A stretch of 64,000 nucleotides of DNA from Patagioenas fasciata. Lineage: Eukaryota > Chordata > Aves > Columbiformes > Columbidae. Below, in pieces: positions 15,601 to 27,178 of the stretch. The number at the start of each line of letters is the position of its first letter. Positions within the stretch are counted from its first letter, which is position 1. The translations under genes and the position numbers were made by a program. The notes under the pieces were generated by a model. The model worked only from the letters and a program-made list of their open reading frames with translations, was not told the DNA's origin and did no database searches. Where the stretch lies: the NCBI RefSeq assembly GCF_037038585.1, contig NC_092522.1, positions 51,895,661-51,959,660 of the forward strand. The letters run 5' to 3'.

Positions 15601-17237
15601 TAGTCAGTGATTCCACCCACATGGAGAAGTATGTTGAACTTTCTTTACTCCCAACCAGAGCAGAGCCTGTTATCTCTCACTTTCCCATCTCCAAATTGCT
15701 CTAAAGGCTAGGGTCACCACTGGGTGGGTTTTATTTCCTTCTGAGCAACAGCATTGCTGTCTCCTCAGAACTATCCCATACTGAAATAGTGGGCCAGCTG
15801 CAAATCATCCCATCTTTTAGCAGAGTTGTTGAGTTGTAATGACAGGCCACTGTCCCTGGTTGGAGAGGAAGAGAGTGACTGGACCAGCATGGGACGACAT
15901 CCACACAGGCACTAGTGGTGTTCAGGGGTGTAACCAACTTCACAAGCTGTACAGTCTGACAAACTGCCAGCTTGCAGCAGACACATTTTACAGTTGAGGA
16001 CTTGGCACACAGAAACTTTAAGCAGCTTACCCAAAGTCACCTGTAAAGCCTGTGGCAGACCGGTGAACATACCTTGGGAGATGCATGTTGGTGCCATAAG
16101 GGCTAGATGACCCTTCCCCCAACCCTGTTCAGATGAAAGAGATTTCTCCTGGTGCTGGGAGCAGAGGTGGCTGGTGGGAGCACAGCTGTGTCAATCGGCT
16201 GTGTGGTGTCACTCTGCAGAAACCGAGTGCAACTGGGAGATGGGATGAGCAGGGCAATGCAGGCACAGCAACAGAGGGAGAAGGATCCAGTAGGAGACAC
16301 GGGAATAAAGGCAACAAAGAAGGTGGGGAAAGTTAGAAATGAAAGCAAAAAGGAAACAGACCATGTACAAAGGGATGGAACTTGAAACAATTGGTTAAGG
16401 GACTTTTTAAGCCACCATCTTGTGGCTAGCTATGGTGTGGCTAGTGTGGCTGAGTTCCCAGTCTGTCAGGCCTCAGGACTTATGAATGTAGAGGGCATTA
16501 CTGAGAATAGCGGTTTTTACCTTCTCACAACACATCATGCTAACATGAAGGAAGAATACCCCAACCTCTTGCTAACACTGTTGAACAGATCTGAGAGGGA
16601 GGAAGGCTCCGCACCATGCAGCCCGAGCATACCTCACCACGCTCTACCAGGACCTCAGCACTGGTCCCACACTGCCTCACCACTCACTCACTGCCTGACT
16701 GTTCAGTCTCCAAACATACAGCAGAGCATCCTCCACTGTCCTTCATCCCTCCTTTCTGTGCCTGAGACTAGATGCAAATTTGTGCTTGTGTAATTTTATC
16801 TAAACATGCAGTTTTCTGCAGGTAGAGGTTAACACAAGGCCATAGAAGATGTCAGTGTCCCTGCACTTATCCACTTAGGTAGGTTTAACAATGCACTATT
16901 GAATTCCCCTCCCCTTGTGCAGCCTTGTCCACAGCGCAGGCACTGCCCTTTCCAGCCAGAATGCACGGTGGGGACAGTACCAGTACCCTCAGCTCCTCAT
17001 GCTGATGGGCAATATATTAAGTGGCAAAACTTCTGGTTTCCCTAAAGCCCTGGGAAATTCTCCACTGTGCGAGATTTTTCTGCAGTGCTGCGTCTTTGAG
17101 CTGGAGCATTAAATTCTATGAAATACCGTATTTGTTAAACTAATGAATTTAGCTTGCTAACAATCATTCCAAATAACTGTGTGCCCCTAGCTGGTAGCAA
17201 ACAACAGACTACTGTGGTTTTAGATCAAACTCTCAGG
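9606..17237. other. Intergenic, no gene recognised
   Basis: Mixed composition, somewhat richer in G+C between about 11.9 and 16.8 kb, with many short open frames on both strands that overlap each other and match nothing known to me. A (TGCA)n run is at 11046-11062. Confidence 0.55.
11046..11062. repeat. (TGCA)n short tandem repeat
   Basis: About four copies of a self-complementary tetranucleotide, ending in GCAC. Confidence 0.85.
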
Positions 17238-17881
17238 TGTCCTGGTTTTGTTAAAAACAAGTTTCTCTTTTAGTGAATTTGCCTGTCAGCTAAAACTTTC
17301 ATATTAGCTGCATTTTCCTGGAGAACCAGATACATGTTTTGGTAAACCTAGCAATGGAATGCAAAGTTATTGATAAGCATGGATGGACATCTTGCGAGAG
17401 GGGCAACAAGGAACAGGTGATCAGGAAACTGACCAACTGATTATAACATCCCATTCACATGAATAGTTCATATAAAAGTGGGAGATCACGAGGATCGCGC
17501 CCCTTTCCCTTTTGCTTATGGCCAACATTAGGAGAGGACCTGGCTAGTCGTCCCTGCAAACTGAGGCCTAGTGACAGACTGAATCCAGCTCCGGTTGGCT
17601 GCAGAGTCCAATCCAGGACTTCGGGTGCCAGCTCTGCAGTTGCTGAGACTTACAAGATTGGTTTTGTATATTTTGTATTATTTTCTCTATTCTTATTAGT
17701 AGCATTAGTAAAACATTTTTAATTTTTCCAACTCTCTTCTCTCTCCTTCTTTCCCTCCCAATCGCCTGTCCTCAGTGGGAAGGGGGGAGAGGGAGGGAAA
17801 GAAGGCAAAAGGGTTGGAGAGAGGAGGTTGACAATGCATCTGCCATGGTTTTATTGTCACCCCGCAATCAAACCCTCAACA
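17238..17881 (+). mobile_element. Solo LTR of an endogenous retrovirus (copy 1)
   Basis: A 644-bp element starting TGTCCTGG and ending CAACA, flanked on both sides by TCAGG (17233-17237 and 17882-17886), a perfect 5-bp target duplication. TATAAAA lies at 17471-17477. No internal retroviral genes adjoin it, so it is a solo LTR. A 5-bp duplication fits ERVL-like elements. It is closely similar to the copy at 48144-48749 but has about 36 extra bases near 17379-17414. Confidence 0.9.
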
Positions 17882-20800
17882 TCAGGTTAAAAACAAAAGC
17901 CAAGGAAGGACTCTGCCTTTAGCTATGTGGTTGGCTTATCACAGCTCAAGTTTGCTTGGTCTGGATGATCTCTTTTATGTTTCTACCTGTTGAAAGTTTG
18001 TTTCATTTCACTTTCTCAGCCCCTCAAGGCAGCACAGGGAGAACAAGTAGCAATGGAATGACTCCTTAGCAGAATTCAGCTCTATTGTGCAGGAAAAAAA
18101 CAGTCAACCCAAGCAAAGCACGGTAGTGACAAGAAAATTTATAAATGCTGTTTATTACAAAGGACCGTGCAACTGGACAGTCTTCAGTCTGCTTCCCATG
18201 ACAAACAGATCCTTCGTGATCAGTAAGAGCATTGCAATACAACAGCATGAGTCAGGATGCATCCTTTTTTTAAAAAATTCAAAGACCACAGAGCAAACCA
18301 CATTGGGAGACAAGCAAACGAAAAAGAAAAAGGCTGTTCTGCAAGATTTCCTGTTCCGTGATGCATGGGTAATTGGCCTATATTTGTGACCCCATTTTTC
18401 TTTCAGGCTGTACTGCAGAGATTCAATCCTTTGGTACAAAACCTGTGCAGTGAAGGAGAAGGAACGGTCAATGCTGGGTACCGAGTCTTGTATGATGGTC
18501 ACGGCTCTGTAACTTGCATGCTTTCTGGCTTCCACACAGCCTTAAGCCTGAATCAAATCTTAAATGCTTCTCTTCAGTAAAGGGACAAAGGAAGACATAG
18601 AAACAGACGATCAGCCCCCTCTCTCTCAGCACCTCCTCCTATATTGCACCCAAACCTGAGCTGCTTGGTAGAGCCAAAGCCCAAGGTGGGCTGGGGCTGT
18701 TGCTGCCTGTGCTGGTGAATGTGTTGCAGCGCGGGCAGAGGAGCTCTGCGGTCCGCCTCCAACCACTAACAAGGGAGACGGGAGGAAGTAACCTTTGTGG
18801 AGCTACCCCTAGAAATGGTGCGTTTCATAGGCAGAACAACTTCCATGGTTTGCACTGCAAATAAGCCATGCCCGCTTTGTGCACTGCTAGAGCTGCTGGG
18901 TTGTACGTATTGCTGTTACACAAAAACCAGCAGGTCAGAGCTATGAGATCACATAGTCTACGTGAGCTGCTAATGAATGTAATTCTTCATCTTGTCCCAA
19001 AAAGTATATTTTCTAGCAAGTCCCCTACAAAACCAGGCCACAGCCAAAGTCAAAGTCCCCTTCTGTTTTTTTACAAATGGGATTCTGACTTTCTGCTTCA
19101 AAACCAGAGTGCTCCTCACGGTTAATCTCTGATGTGCTGCTGCTATTTCTTCAGACTTTTGAATTTTTAACTCAAATTAATTCCCATATCTGCCACTCCC
19201 TGCTCTAAATTACCCAAGCCAGTATCTGCTTCACTACACAGAGCATGGTGACCCACCCCAGGGAAGACAGCACAGCTTCAGCCGCCCCTTTGGCAACAAG
19301 AAGGCAGTTTGCTGTGCCAAGCCGTGGCTTTCATGCTGACTGAGGACACACTCACCATTTCAATCAGTTTTGCATATCTTGCTCTCTGCTACCACCCATT
19401 GCCTTCTCAGCTTCACTGTTCTTTGGGCTACTTTCAGCTCATGGGTATGTGCTTGATTTCTTTTTGTTTGTATAAACTGGATGGCTTTGGATTATTTCAA
19501 AGTGGTACTTGGCACTCATTTCTGCTCATATTTTTAGTACCTCTCTGAAATCCTTTGCATCTTTCCACAGTTTGGCTTAACTCATGTTGATATTTAATGC
19601 AAAATGGGCATCCATGCAAGGAAACAGTGCATAAGAGTTACTGTGCGTTAACATCAGACTGGTTTATTCTACCTTACCTTCTCAGGTTAGAAAAGACCTA
19701 TGGCTCCAACGCATTAATTTTTTTGACTGGTACTTCCAACTCCTTCAAATTAAGTACCATCAAATTAGCACACGAAACTAGGGGAAAAGAAAGTATTAAT
19801 ATTAACAAATTTTATTTTCTCTTTCATAGAAGAAGTCCACAAGAATTTATCTTATTTCTCTCTGGAAACACCAGATTTCCAATGTCAGCACCTTCGCACA
19901 TCTGTAAACACTCCTTGAAGTGACCTGCAGTGCAAAAACCTGCTCTAAAGTCAGACTTTCTCATAGTTTCGTTAAACAGTTTCTGATTTAAGTACCTAAT
20001 TTAAAATTTCACTTAAGACTTGATTAACTTAATCTATTAAGTGTAAGGGAGGAACACAAGTTTGGCAGTGCTACATTTTGCAGTAACTGAGGCAGGAGGC
20101 AGGGCTTGCTCTGTTACGGCAGCATCCATGACTTAAATCTACAATTCATTCCTTAAAGAATTTATCTTAATTTCATATTTCACCTATTAATGTGTGTTAG
20201 ACTGTTAAGTTTAAGCATACATAATTTTCACCTCCAAGGTCCCTTTAGTCTTTGAAAAATAAAACCAATATTTTGTAATCCCCTCTTGGTTTGCTTGGAA
20301 TTTTTTTTAACTACTTATCTTTCAGTTTTACCAGTTTCCTTTTAATAAATGGAGCACAGCCCTCCTACTTTGCAGTTGAAAGGACATGAAGAAAACATCA
20401 GCCAAAATGTCAACCACTCATTTGAAACATTTAGCACTATAAAGGTACCTTTTCTCAAAAAGGTTGGCAGACAAAATTTAGGTTAAAACCCAGCTCTGTA
20501 AAACTCTCCTTAGGTAGGAAAACACTACATTGACTTTAAGGAAATGCACGCTTCAAGACTGTGCCTAAATTCATCCCTAATTCATCCATAACCCACAATC
20601 ATTTAGACTGTTTTAAGCACCTTTATTAATGTTTAGAAAGGGTTGGAAGCAGTGCTCAGGGTGGAGGCAGGACAGACGGCACTGGGCAGGGACAGGAACA
20701 GGCAGATAAGCTGCAGCCTGTTTGCACACAACCTGCCCCTTATACCCCTTTTCCCTCTGTTGGCCCACACTTTCTCTCTCAAACCGCTGTGATCCCTCCC

Positions 20801-22010
20801 TTATTTCCCTTTTGGTCCTGGGCCTAAATATCCCATAACAGGACTTCTCCACTCCCCAGTGGTCCTCACTGACATCCCACTGTGAGTCCATGCCTCTGTA
20901 GGTGCCTCAGCCCATAAGGTGTCCTGGGGACTTGCCTGGTTGACCGTGGGCTGGCTTCTCTCTTGCAACAGTCCAGGGAAGAGAGAGGGCAGGAGGTTTC
21001 AGGGGTTCCAGCTGTGCATTGGGACCCCCTCACCATATCACTCCTTCTCCTCGTTCAGCATTTCTCAGCCACATTTCAACTCCTGAGAGGGCTGCACTCC
21101 CCAGGCAGGAGACCCAGTGCAGCTGCAGGTATCTTCCCAGGGCTCGTGTCTGCGTGGCTGTGGTGTGCAGAGCCTCACAGCCGTGAGCCTCAGGACCGGA
21201 GCTGCAGTATCAGAGCTACTGGAGTTACCTTATTCCTCATCCTCCTTTCCGTTTGTGGAGACAGACAATCACATAACCTAATGAAAACCATCAGAATTTT
21301 ATGCCTAAAACGTAACATGAACATGAGTTTACAAGTATTCCTGCCACAATCACCCAAGATAAAAATGTAACTGGAAACACTGCTCTGTCACATGCCATCC
21401 CTTTCCCAATAGTGCACCTTGCAGTGTGCCCTGAAGGACATCTGCCAGCCAAAATGGACCACACTGTGAGCATGGGGTGGAAGTTTTTCCATTTCAGAGA
21501 AAAAAAAAAAAGCTGAAGCACCTTTCTTGCTATGAAGATGTATGTGATACCTTTGCAGGGGAACTGTGTGAATGACCTGATTTTAGTATCTCGTATTTGC
21601 TGTGGTTTCCCCAAAGCACAGAGCAATTGAAACAACAAAGCTGCTAAGAAACTGAAAAACAACTTTTAGAAACCTTATGACTTGTTTTTAAACACAGTTA
21701 GATCCAAGGGTAAGGATGAGCTTCAGTTACTCACACAGGGCTCTATCCACTTACATTCTGAGTTCATATTTTTTAAGAGATTCCTTCAAGGACATAGGGT
21801 TTAAAACTCCATAGTGGGGTTGATGTTAAACAAATTTGCAAATGACTGCCTTTCTCTGTAGCACAGTTTGCATATACATGAACATCTTCACCAATAAAAT
21901 GTAGAAAAACTGTTTCTACATGCAAACAAGGTAGTTTGCATGCACAGCCAGCCAGATTGAGTCTATCTGTCCTCATAATAACTAACCTTGCATATAAAGG
22001 CCCAATGCAG
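17882..22010. other. Intergenic, no gene recognised
   Basis: Unique-looking sequence with short overlapping open frames only. A stretch from about 20611 to 21000 has a TATA-like and an AATAAA-like motif on the minus strand and might be an old LTR, but I could not find its ends. Confidence 0.5.
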
Positions 22011-24350
22011 TAGAATCCTGGAATAATTTAGGTTGAAAGGACTCTTGGGAGGTCCACCCTCCTGCTCAAAGCAGGTCTAACTTCAAAGCTATATCACATT
22101 GCTCTGTGTCTGTCCATTTGAGTTTTGAAAATTTCCAAGGATGGAGAATTGCCAACCTCTCCTTTATGTTTTGTGTTTATTTGGTTTGTTTTTTGTTTTT
22201 ATTTCACATATGAAGCTGGAATTTCTCTTGATGCTATTTGACTGTTGTCCTTTCAGGGGGCACTCCCAGGAAGAGTCAAAGTCTTCTCCCTGTACACCCA
22301 CCCATAAGTGTGGAAGACCACAGCTTAACCACACACTTTTACCTTCTCTTCTACAGGCAGAATAGCACCAGCTCTTCATAGGTCACTTGCTCTAGCCCCA
22401 TCACCCTCCTCCAGCTCCTACACTGGACTTTATTGGCATCTCTTGTACCAACAGAGCCCAAACTATACACAATGCTCCAGGTCTTGCAGAGAAGTGGATA
22501 TTACGGAAAGAACTGCTTCCCTGTTTGCTACATGAGCACAGCCAGCAGGCTGACTGAACTCTTCAAAGCTTTCACCCTTCAGAGCTGTCCCCAGGCCTTT
22601 TTCTGCAAAACTGCTTTTTACCCAGCTCATCTGTCCACAATTTGGCTACATAGATGCTTTGGGAGACTTTGGCTAAAGCCAAAGAAAATGACAACCACTA
22701 TTGCCTGCAAAGCCAATTACTTAATGACAGAGGGTGATCACATTGATGAGGCAGAATTTACCCTTCATAAACCCATGTTGGCTGTTCTCAGTCACTTTAT
22801 TTTCTTTCATGCACTTAGAAGTGGCTACCACAAGGATTTGCATCAGATGTCCCAGGGACTGAGGCAAGGCCGACTGGTCTGTAGCTTGTGGGATCCTCTT
22901 TCTCACCTTTTTAAAAGGTTGATGTAGCATTTTCCATTTTCAAGTCATCAGGAATGTCCCTTGATCACCATGACCTTTCAAAGAGGCTTGAGAGCAGACA
23001 CTGCTCGTAAAGACAGAGGCGAAGAAGAAACAGTACAAGTCTGTTTTCTTCACATTCCTCACCTGGTTACCCACTCCATTCAGCAGCAGGTCCACATTTT
23101 CTTTCTTCTTCCTTTTACTGATGTCCCAGTTGCAGTAACCTTTCTTACTCCCTTTACATCCCTTGCTAGTTTCAGCTCCAGTCAGCCTTTGATGGCCATT
23201 GCACCATTCCTGCACACCTGTGCAGTTCCATAGTCATTCCTAGTAGCCCACTCACACATCTGCCTACCATACAGTTTTCCACATCTGAGCTCAGCCAGTA
23301 GTTTCTCAGTCAGCCAGTCTGTCCTCCTGCTATGCCAATGCATTGCTTCACATAGTGGAAGGAATCGTTTTGAAAGAACCAGCTCCGGCCCTTGTACCCC
23401 TCAGAGCACCCTCCCATGGGCTCCTGCCAAACAGAACCCTGAACAAGATAAGAGGTTCACTTCCCTGAAGTTCATTACTATTACTCTGCTATTTGTCTTC
23501 CTCTCTGCCCCCAGGGTTTTTAACTTTGTCATCTCATGGTCATTGTAGCCAGGGTTGCCATTGACTATTGCATCTGAGCACTTCTTCATTACTCCTGGGT
23601 AACAGGTAACCTAGAGTAACCATCCCACTTTTCCTGACCAGCACCCAAGTAAGAGATGATCCCTGACACACTCGAAGTCTCCCAGCTTGCGTTCTGCCAT
23701 GTTGGTCTTCCTGCAAAACAGAAGTGGTTAAAAATCCCCATGAAAACCACACCATGCAACCAGGAGACTTCTTCAAATTGTTTAAGGAAGGCTTCATTCT
23801 CTTCCTTTTCTTGATCTAGAGGTCCATTACAGGTGCCTACCACAGTATACTCTTTGTTGGCCTCCCCTCTATCCATGATGACAGACTCTTGGCAGGCCTG
23901 TCATCAGGGCTTTTTCTATTCCATTTATGCTCTGCACATTCAGAGTACTCCTCTGGGGACCTCCCGCCCTCCCTTTTTCTTCCATGCCTGCTTGTTAAAC
24001 CCATGTCCATCCACTGTAGCACTCCAGGAATGCAAGCTATTCCACCATGTTCCTGTCATCCCAGCAATGTCACAGCTTTGTGACTGCATGGACCTCTTTC
24101 TCTTGGTTACTCTGTTGCACATTTGTTTGAGGAAAGGAACTTCAGCTGAACCCAGTCACACTGATTTCTTGCAGAGGGATGTCCCTCCCTCCTTCTCTTG
24201 TGCGTGCTCTCTTCAACTCCCAGATACCACAAGCTTTGGTCTCCACTGTGGGAATGGCAGGACATGTGGTTCCAACCCAACAAACTGAGTTTAAACTCTT
24301 CACAAGGTTAGCAACCCTGTCAGCAAAGACAATCTTCATCAGGTGCATCC
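22011..24350 (-). mobile_element. Long decayed CR1 LINE with ORF2 remnants
   Basis: Minus-strand fragments in the right order match CR1 ORF2. They are an endonuclease start with DIAGMTGTWWNSLHSW (near 24.05 kb), an endonuclease end with a decayed FNH motif (near 23.75 kb), a segment with NDHEMTKLKTLG (near 23.53 kb), a linker with KGCKGSKKGYCNWD and FFASVFTS (near 23.0-23.2 kb), an RT piece with SQHGFMKGKFCL (near 22.75 kb), and the CR1 3' end near 22011-22150. The central RT, with its catalytic motif, is not recognisable and seems largely deleted. Frameshifts and stops are frequent, so the copy is inactive. Confidence 0.8.
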
Positions 24351-25350
24351 TGTCTTTTCGTAGCAGGCCTCATTCCTCAAAGAGGGTCCTATTGCCATAC
24401 AAAAAACAAAGCCCTGCCCATGACAGCAGCAACATACTAGAGGTGGGTTCAGGCAAGTAACAAACAAGTATGATGGGCAAGGAGGTGCCTTCATCCCTTT
24501 GAAGAAGGAAGTCCCTGATTACCGTTACCTGTCACTTCCTCTCCACCTCCATGCCTTCAACAGCATGACTAGATGCATCCCCCAAACAAACTCACTCCCT
24601 TTCTTGTTGTCAGGGCTCTACAGATCTCTCAGTAAGCATCTGCAGCTGGAGAAGAAAAAAAAAAACCTCAAATTTATTTTTTCCTCCATGGGAACCCCAG
24701 CTCTCCCCTGGTTAAACATTGCCTCTGGCCTTCCTCTCCATGCAATGGAGGATTTGGGTTCTTGCTTTTACAATGACCACAAAGTACCTTTGCCTTTCTG
24801 TTGGCATTCCTTATGCCACACAGCCTGCTTCACCTGGCAGCTCAGTGACCTGACCAGAGCACAGCTCCTGCAGGTGAGGCTACTGTCACCCTCAACCTCA
24901 GAGAAGCTCCAGGCGCTCCATTCAGCCTGCATCTGGACAGCCACGTCCTTCCCAGGGTTATGTTCGGGCTGAGGTCTCCAGTATGCTGTGGTAGTTGTTC
25001 TGGCTAGTGCTAAGGACTGTGGCTTGTGGCTTGCCACTATCACCACTGTGTGATCTACTGGTCTACTGCCCTTGCTGTTCACCCTCTTCCACTGACTACC
25101 TCCTATTTGCACAGGCTGGTCACACTGGTCCTCAGGCATTAGGAAAGAAGATGAACACAAGCCTGCTGTGTCCCTCCATACTCAGCAAACAGCTTCTCAA
25201 GTCTCTGTTTTCAGCTGCATTTCTCGCACCCTCTAAGCCCCAGCACCTCTAGGCAGGCAGCTTCCTCAGGCACCAAACAGGACGCAGACACCCAAAACAC
25301 ACCTCCTTTGGCCCCTCTGGGTGTCCTGCTCAGGATGCAACTCCTCATGC
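24351..25350 (-). mobile_element. Possible 5' part (ORF1 region) of the same CR1
   Basis: Sequence upstream of the ORF2 remnant on the minus strand, with higher G+C than its surroundings and a cysteine-containing frame (CRSCALVRSLSC). This could be decayed CR1 ORF1. The composition drops to ordinary AT-rich sequence near 25.35 kb. Similarity is too weak to be sure. Confidence 0.35.
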
Positions 25351-27172
25351 TGCTTCTTGTTCCCAGCTGCAGTTTATTCAGCTCGTAAACATCAAGTCCC
25401 TCTCCCGCATTGTGCTTAATAAAGCTTTAAAAAGCCTTTTCAAGTAGCTTACAAAGCATTCTCTTCCCTAATGCCGAACAACTTTGCTTAGGCAAAAAAC
25501 CCCTCAACTCTAGAAGCAAACATTCTGTTCACTGAATAAAGCAAGTGTTCCCCAAAATAACCTTTTAATTATATGCTCAACTTCAATGCAATGTCTCTAC
25601 TACTCCTCAACTACAGTACCACGACAATGTTGGAAGACTGCACTAGTAAAAACTAATGAAGTTCTATCCTCTTACTGTACTTGAATACGCACTATTCAAT
25701 TTATTGACTATTTTTCCCCAAAAGGTACAAAGGACTTTGTTGACTGAGGCAATTGATTTCAAGGCTTAGGAGAGAATATTTTGCAGCACTTCTTTGAACA
25801 GCAAGGTATATACTTACATTTTGTCTTATTAAAAAGAATAAATTATTGGAAAAAGTTACACGAGAAGTTTAGAACTGTGATTGACTTTAAAAGACATTAT
25901 GGACATGTTTATAAGAAGTTATATATTGTACATGCAAGGGCAGTTAGATGTGTTTTTCCTGTTACCCCGTATTAGAGAGAGGGGGAAAAAAAATTACAGC
26001 AGCAACAAATTTTAGTACCTCAGCAGCCCAAAACTAGAAATTGTACACTAGAGGTGATTGGGCTTTGGAGCTTTATATTTTCTGTTTTCTTTCTCATTTT
26101 TATTAGGACAATGTAGTACTCTTCATGATACATAAGCAAAAGAATTGACACTTTTTGATGTTCATTGCAGTTTCATCAGAGGTTCAGTCTGGACACTGAA
26201 TAGCCCGGTTCCTTTTTTTTTTCTGTAGTAATCAAGACAGTCACATTGCAAGTTACATGTTTGCAATGAAAACGTTAAACCAAGACCAACTGAAAAAATG
26301 CATCTGGCATTTCCTGAAATGAACACAAAGCACTGTAGTCATCTTGCAGAGTTTTAATTCCTGCTCCACAGACAATACTAAAAGTTTGTTAGTTTTTATC
26401 TACAACTGAACTGAACCATCAATGGCTGCATTCTTTCCTGAAGAGACACCTGGGCTTTGTAGAATCTATTTCATCAGTGAAAATTACTATGCTAAAAAGC
26501 AAACAAAGAAGTAAAACACTTTGTTATCATCATCACCCAATCACCATGTCAGTTACAGAAGTGTTTTAAGTTGCCCGAAGAGCTAGATACACTCTCTAAA
26601 TAAGGACCGTATTGTCAAAAGAGTCTAGAGCTCAGAGTCTCTTTATTCTAGCTGGGGAAAACATCACTTACAAGGAAATATTGGATCAGATGTGCTGTGG
26701 TTTCTCAGTTTAAAAAGGAAAAAAAAAAAGAGTGGAATACTGTAACTTCACTACCAAAAAAAAAAAAAAAAAAAGGAGACAGGTATAGTTTTTGTAATCC
26801 ATCCTTGTTACCACAGCCATATTAATGGCATGGAACTATCAGCCATACCTCAGACCTTAATTTTCTTACTTCTGGAAATCACAGGATTTGTTAAACAAAT
26901 TACAGGACCTAAGTGTTTAACAAAAAAGCGTGTTCCTAACCAGACCTAGTTGGTACAGAACTGCACAGACCAGTCATAAGGAAATGCAAGATCCTTTGTG
27001 CCTAGAAGAACCCTGAGCGCACACACATTTCTCCACTGCGGACTGGAGTAACTCCAAAAAAGACATCTTTCAAGAAAACCCCCCCAAAACCCACAGGGCT
27101 TCCTGAACTTCCTAAATGTTAAGATTTTTGACTCAAGAAATTTCAAAAGCACTATTTAGCCAGCACAGTAGC
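25351..27172. other. Intergenic or distal CEP43 3' UTR
   Basis: AT-rich unique sequence with several AATAAA motifs on the minus strand and a poly(A) run at about 26756-26774. Nothing coding is seen. Confidence 0.5.
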
Positions 27173-27178
27173 TTTATT
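27173..27178 (-). terminator. CEP43: Candidate poly(A) signal for CEP43
   Basis: AATAAA on the minus strand, followed within 30 nt by TGTGCTGG and GTGCTTTTG, which resemble a GU-rich downstream element. Another AATAAA at 27579-27584 lacks a clear GT-rich follower. Confidence 0.35.

Noticed and set aside
20611-21000. Possible minus-strand LTR with GGTATAAG and AATAAAGG motifs
   Set aside because: The TG and CA ends and a target duplication could not be matched, and similarity to the other LTRs in the window is not visible. Left unresolved rather than called.
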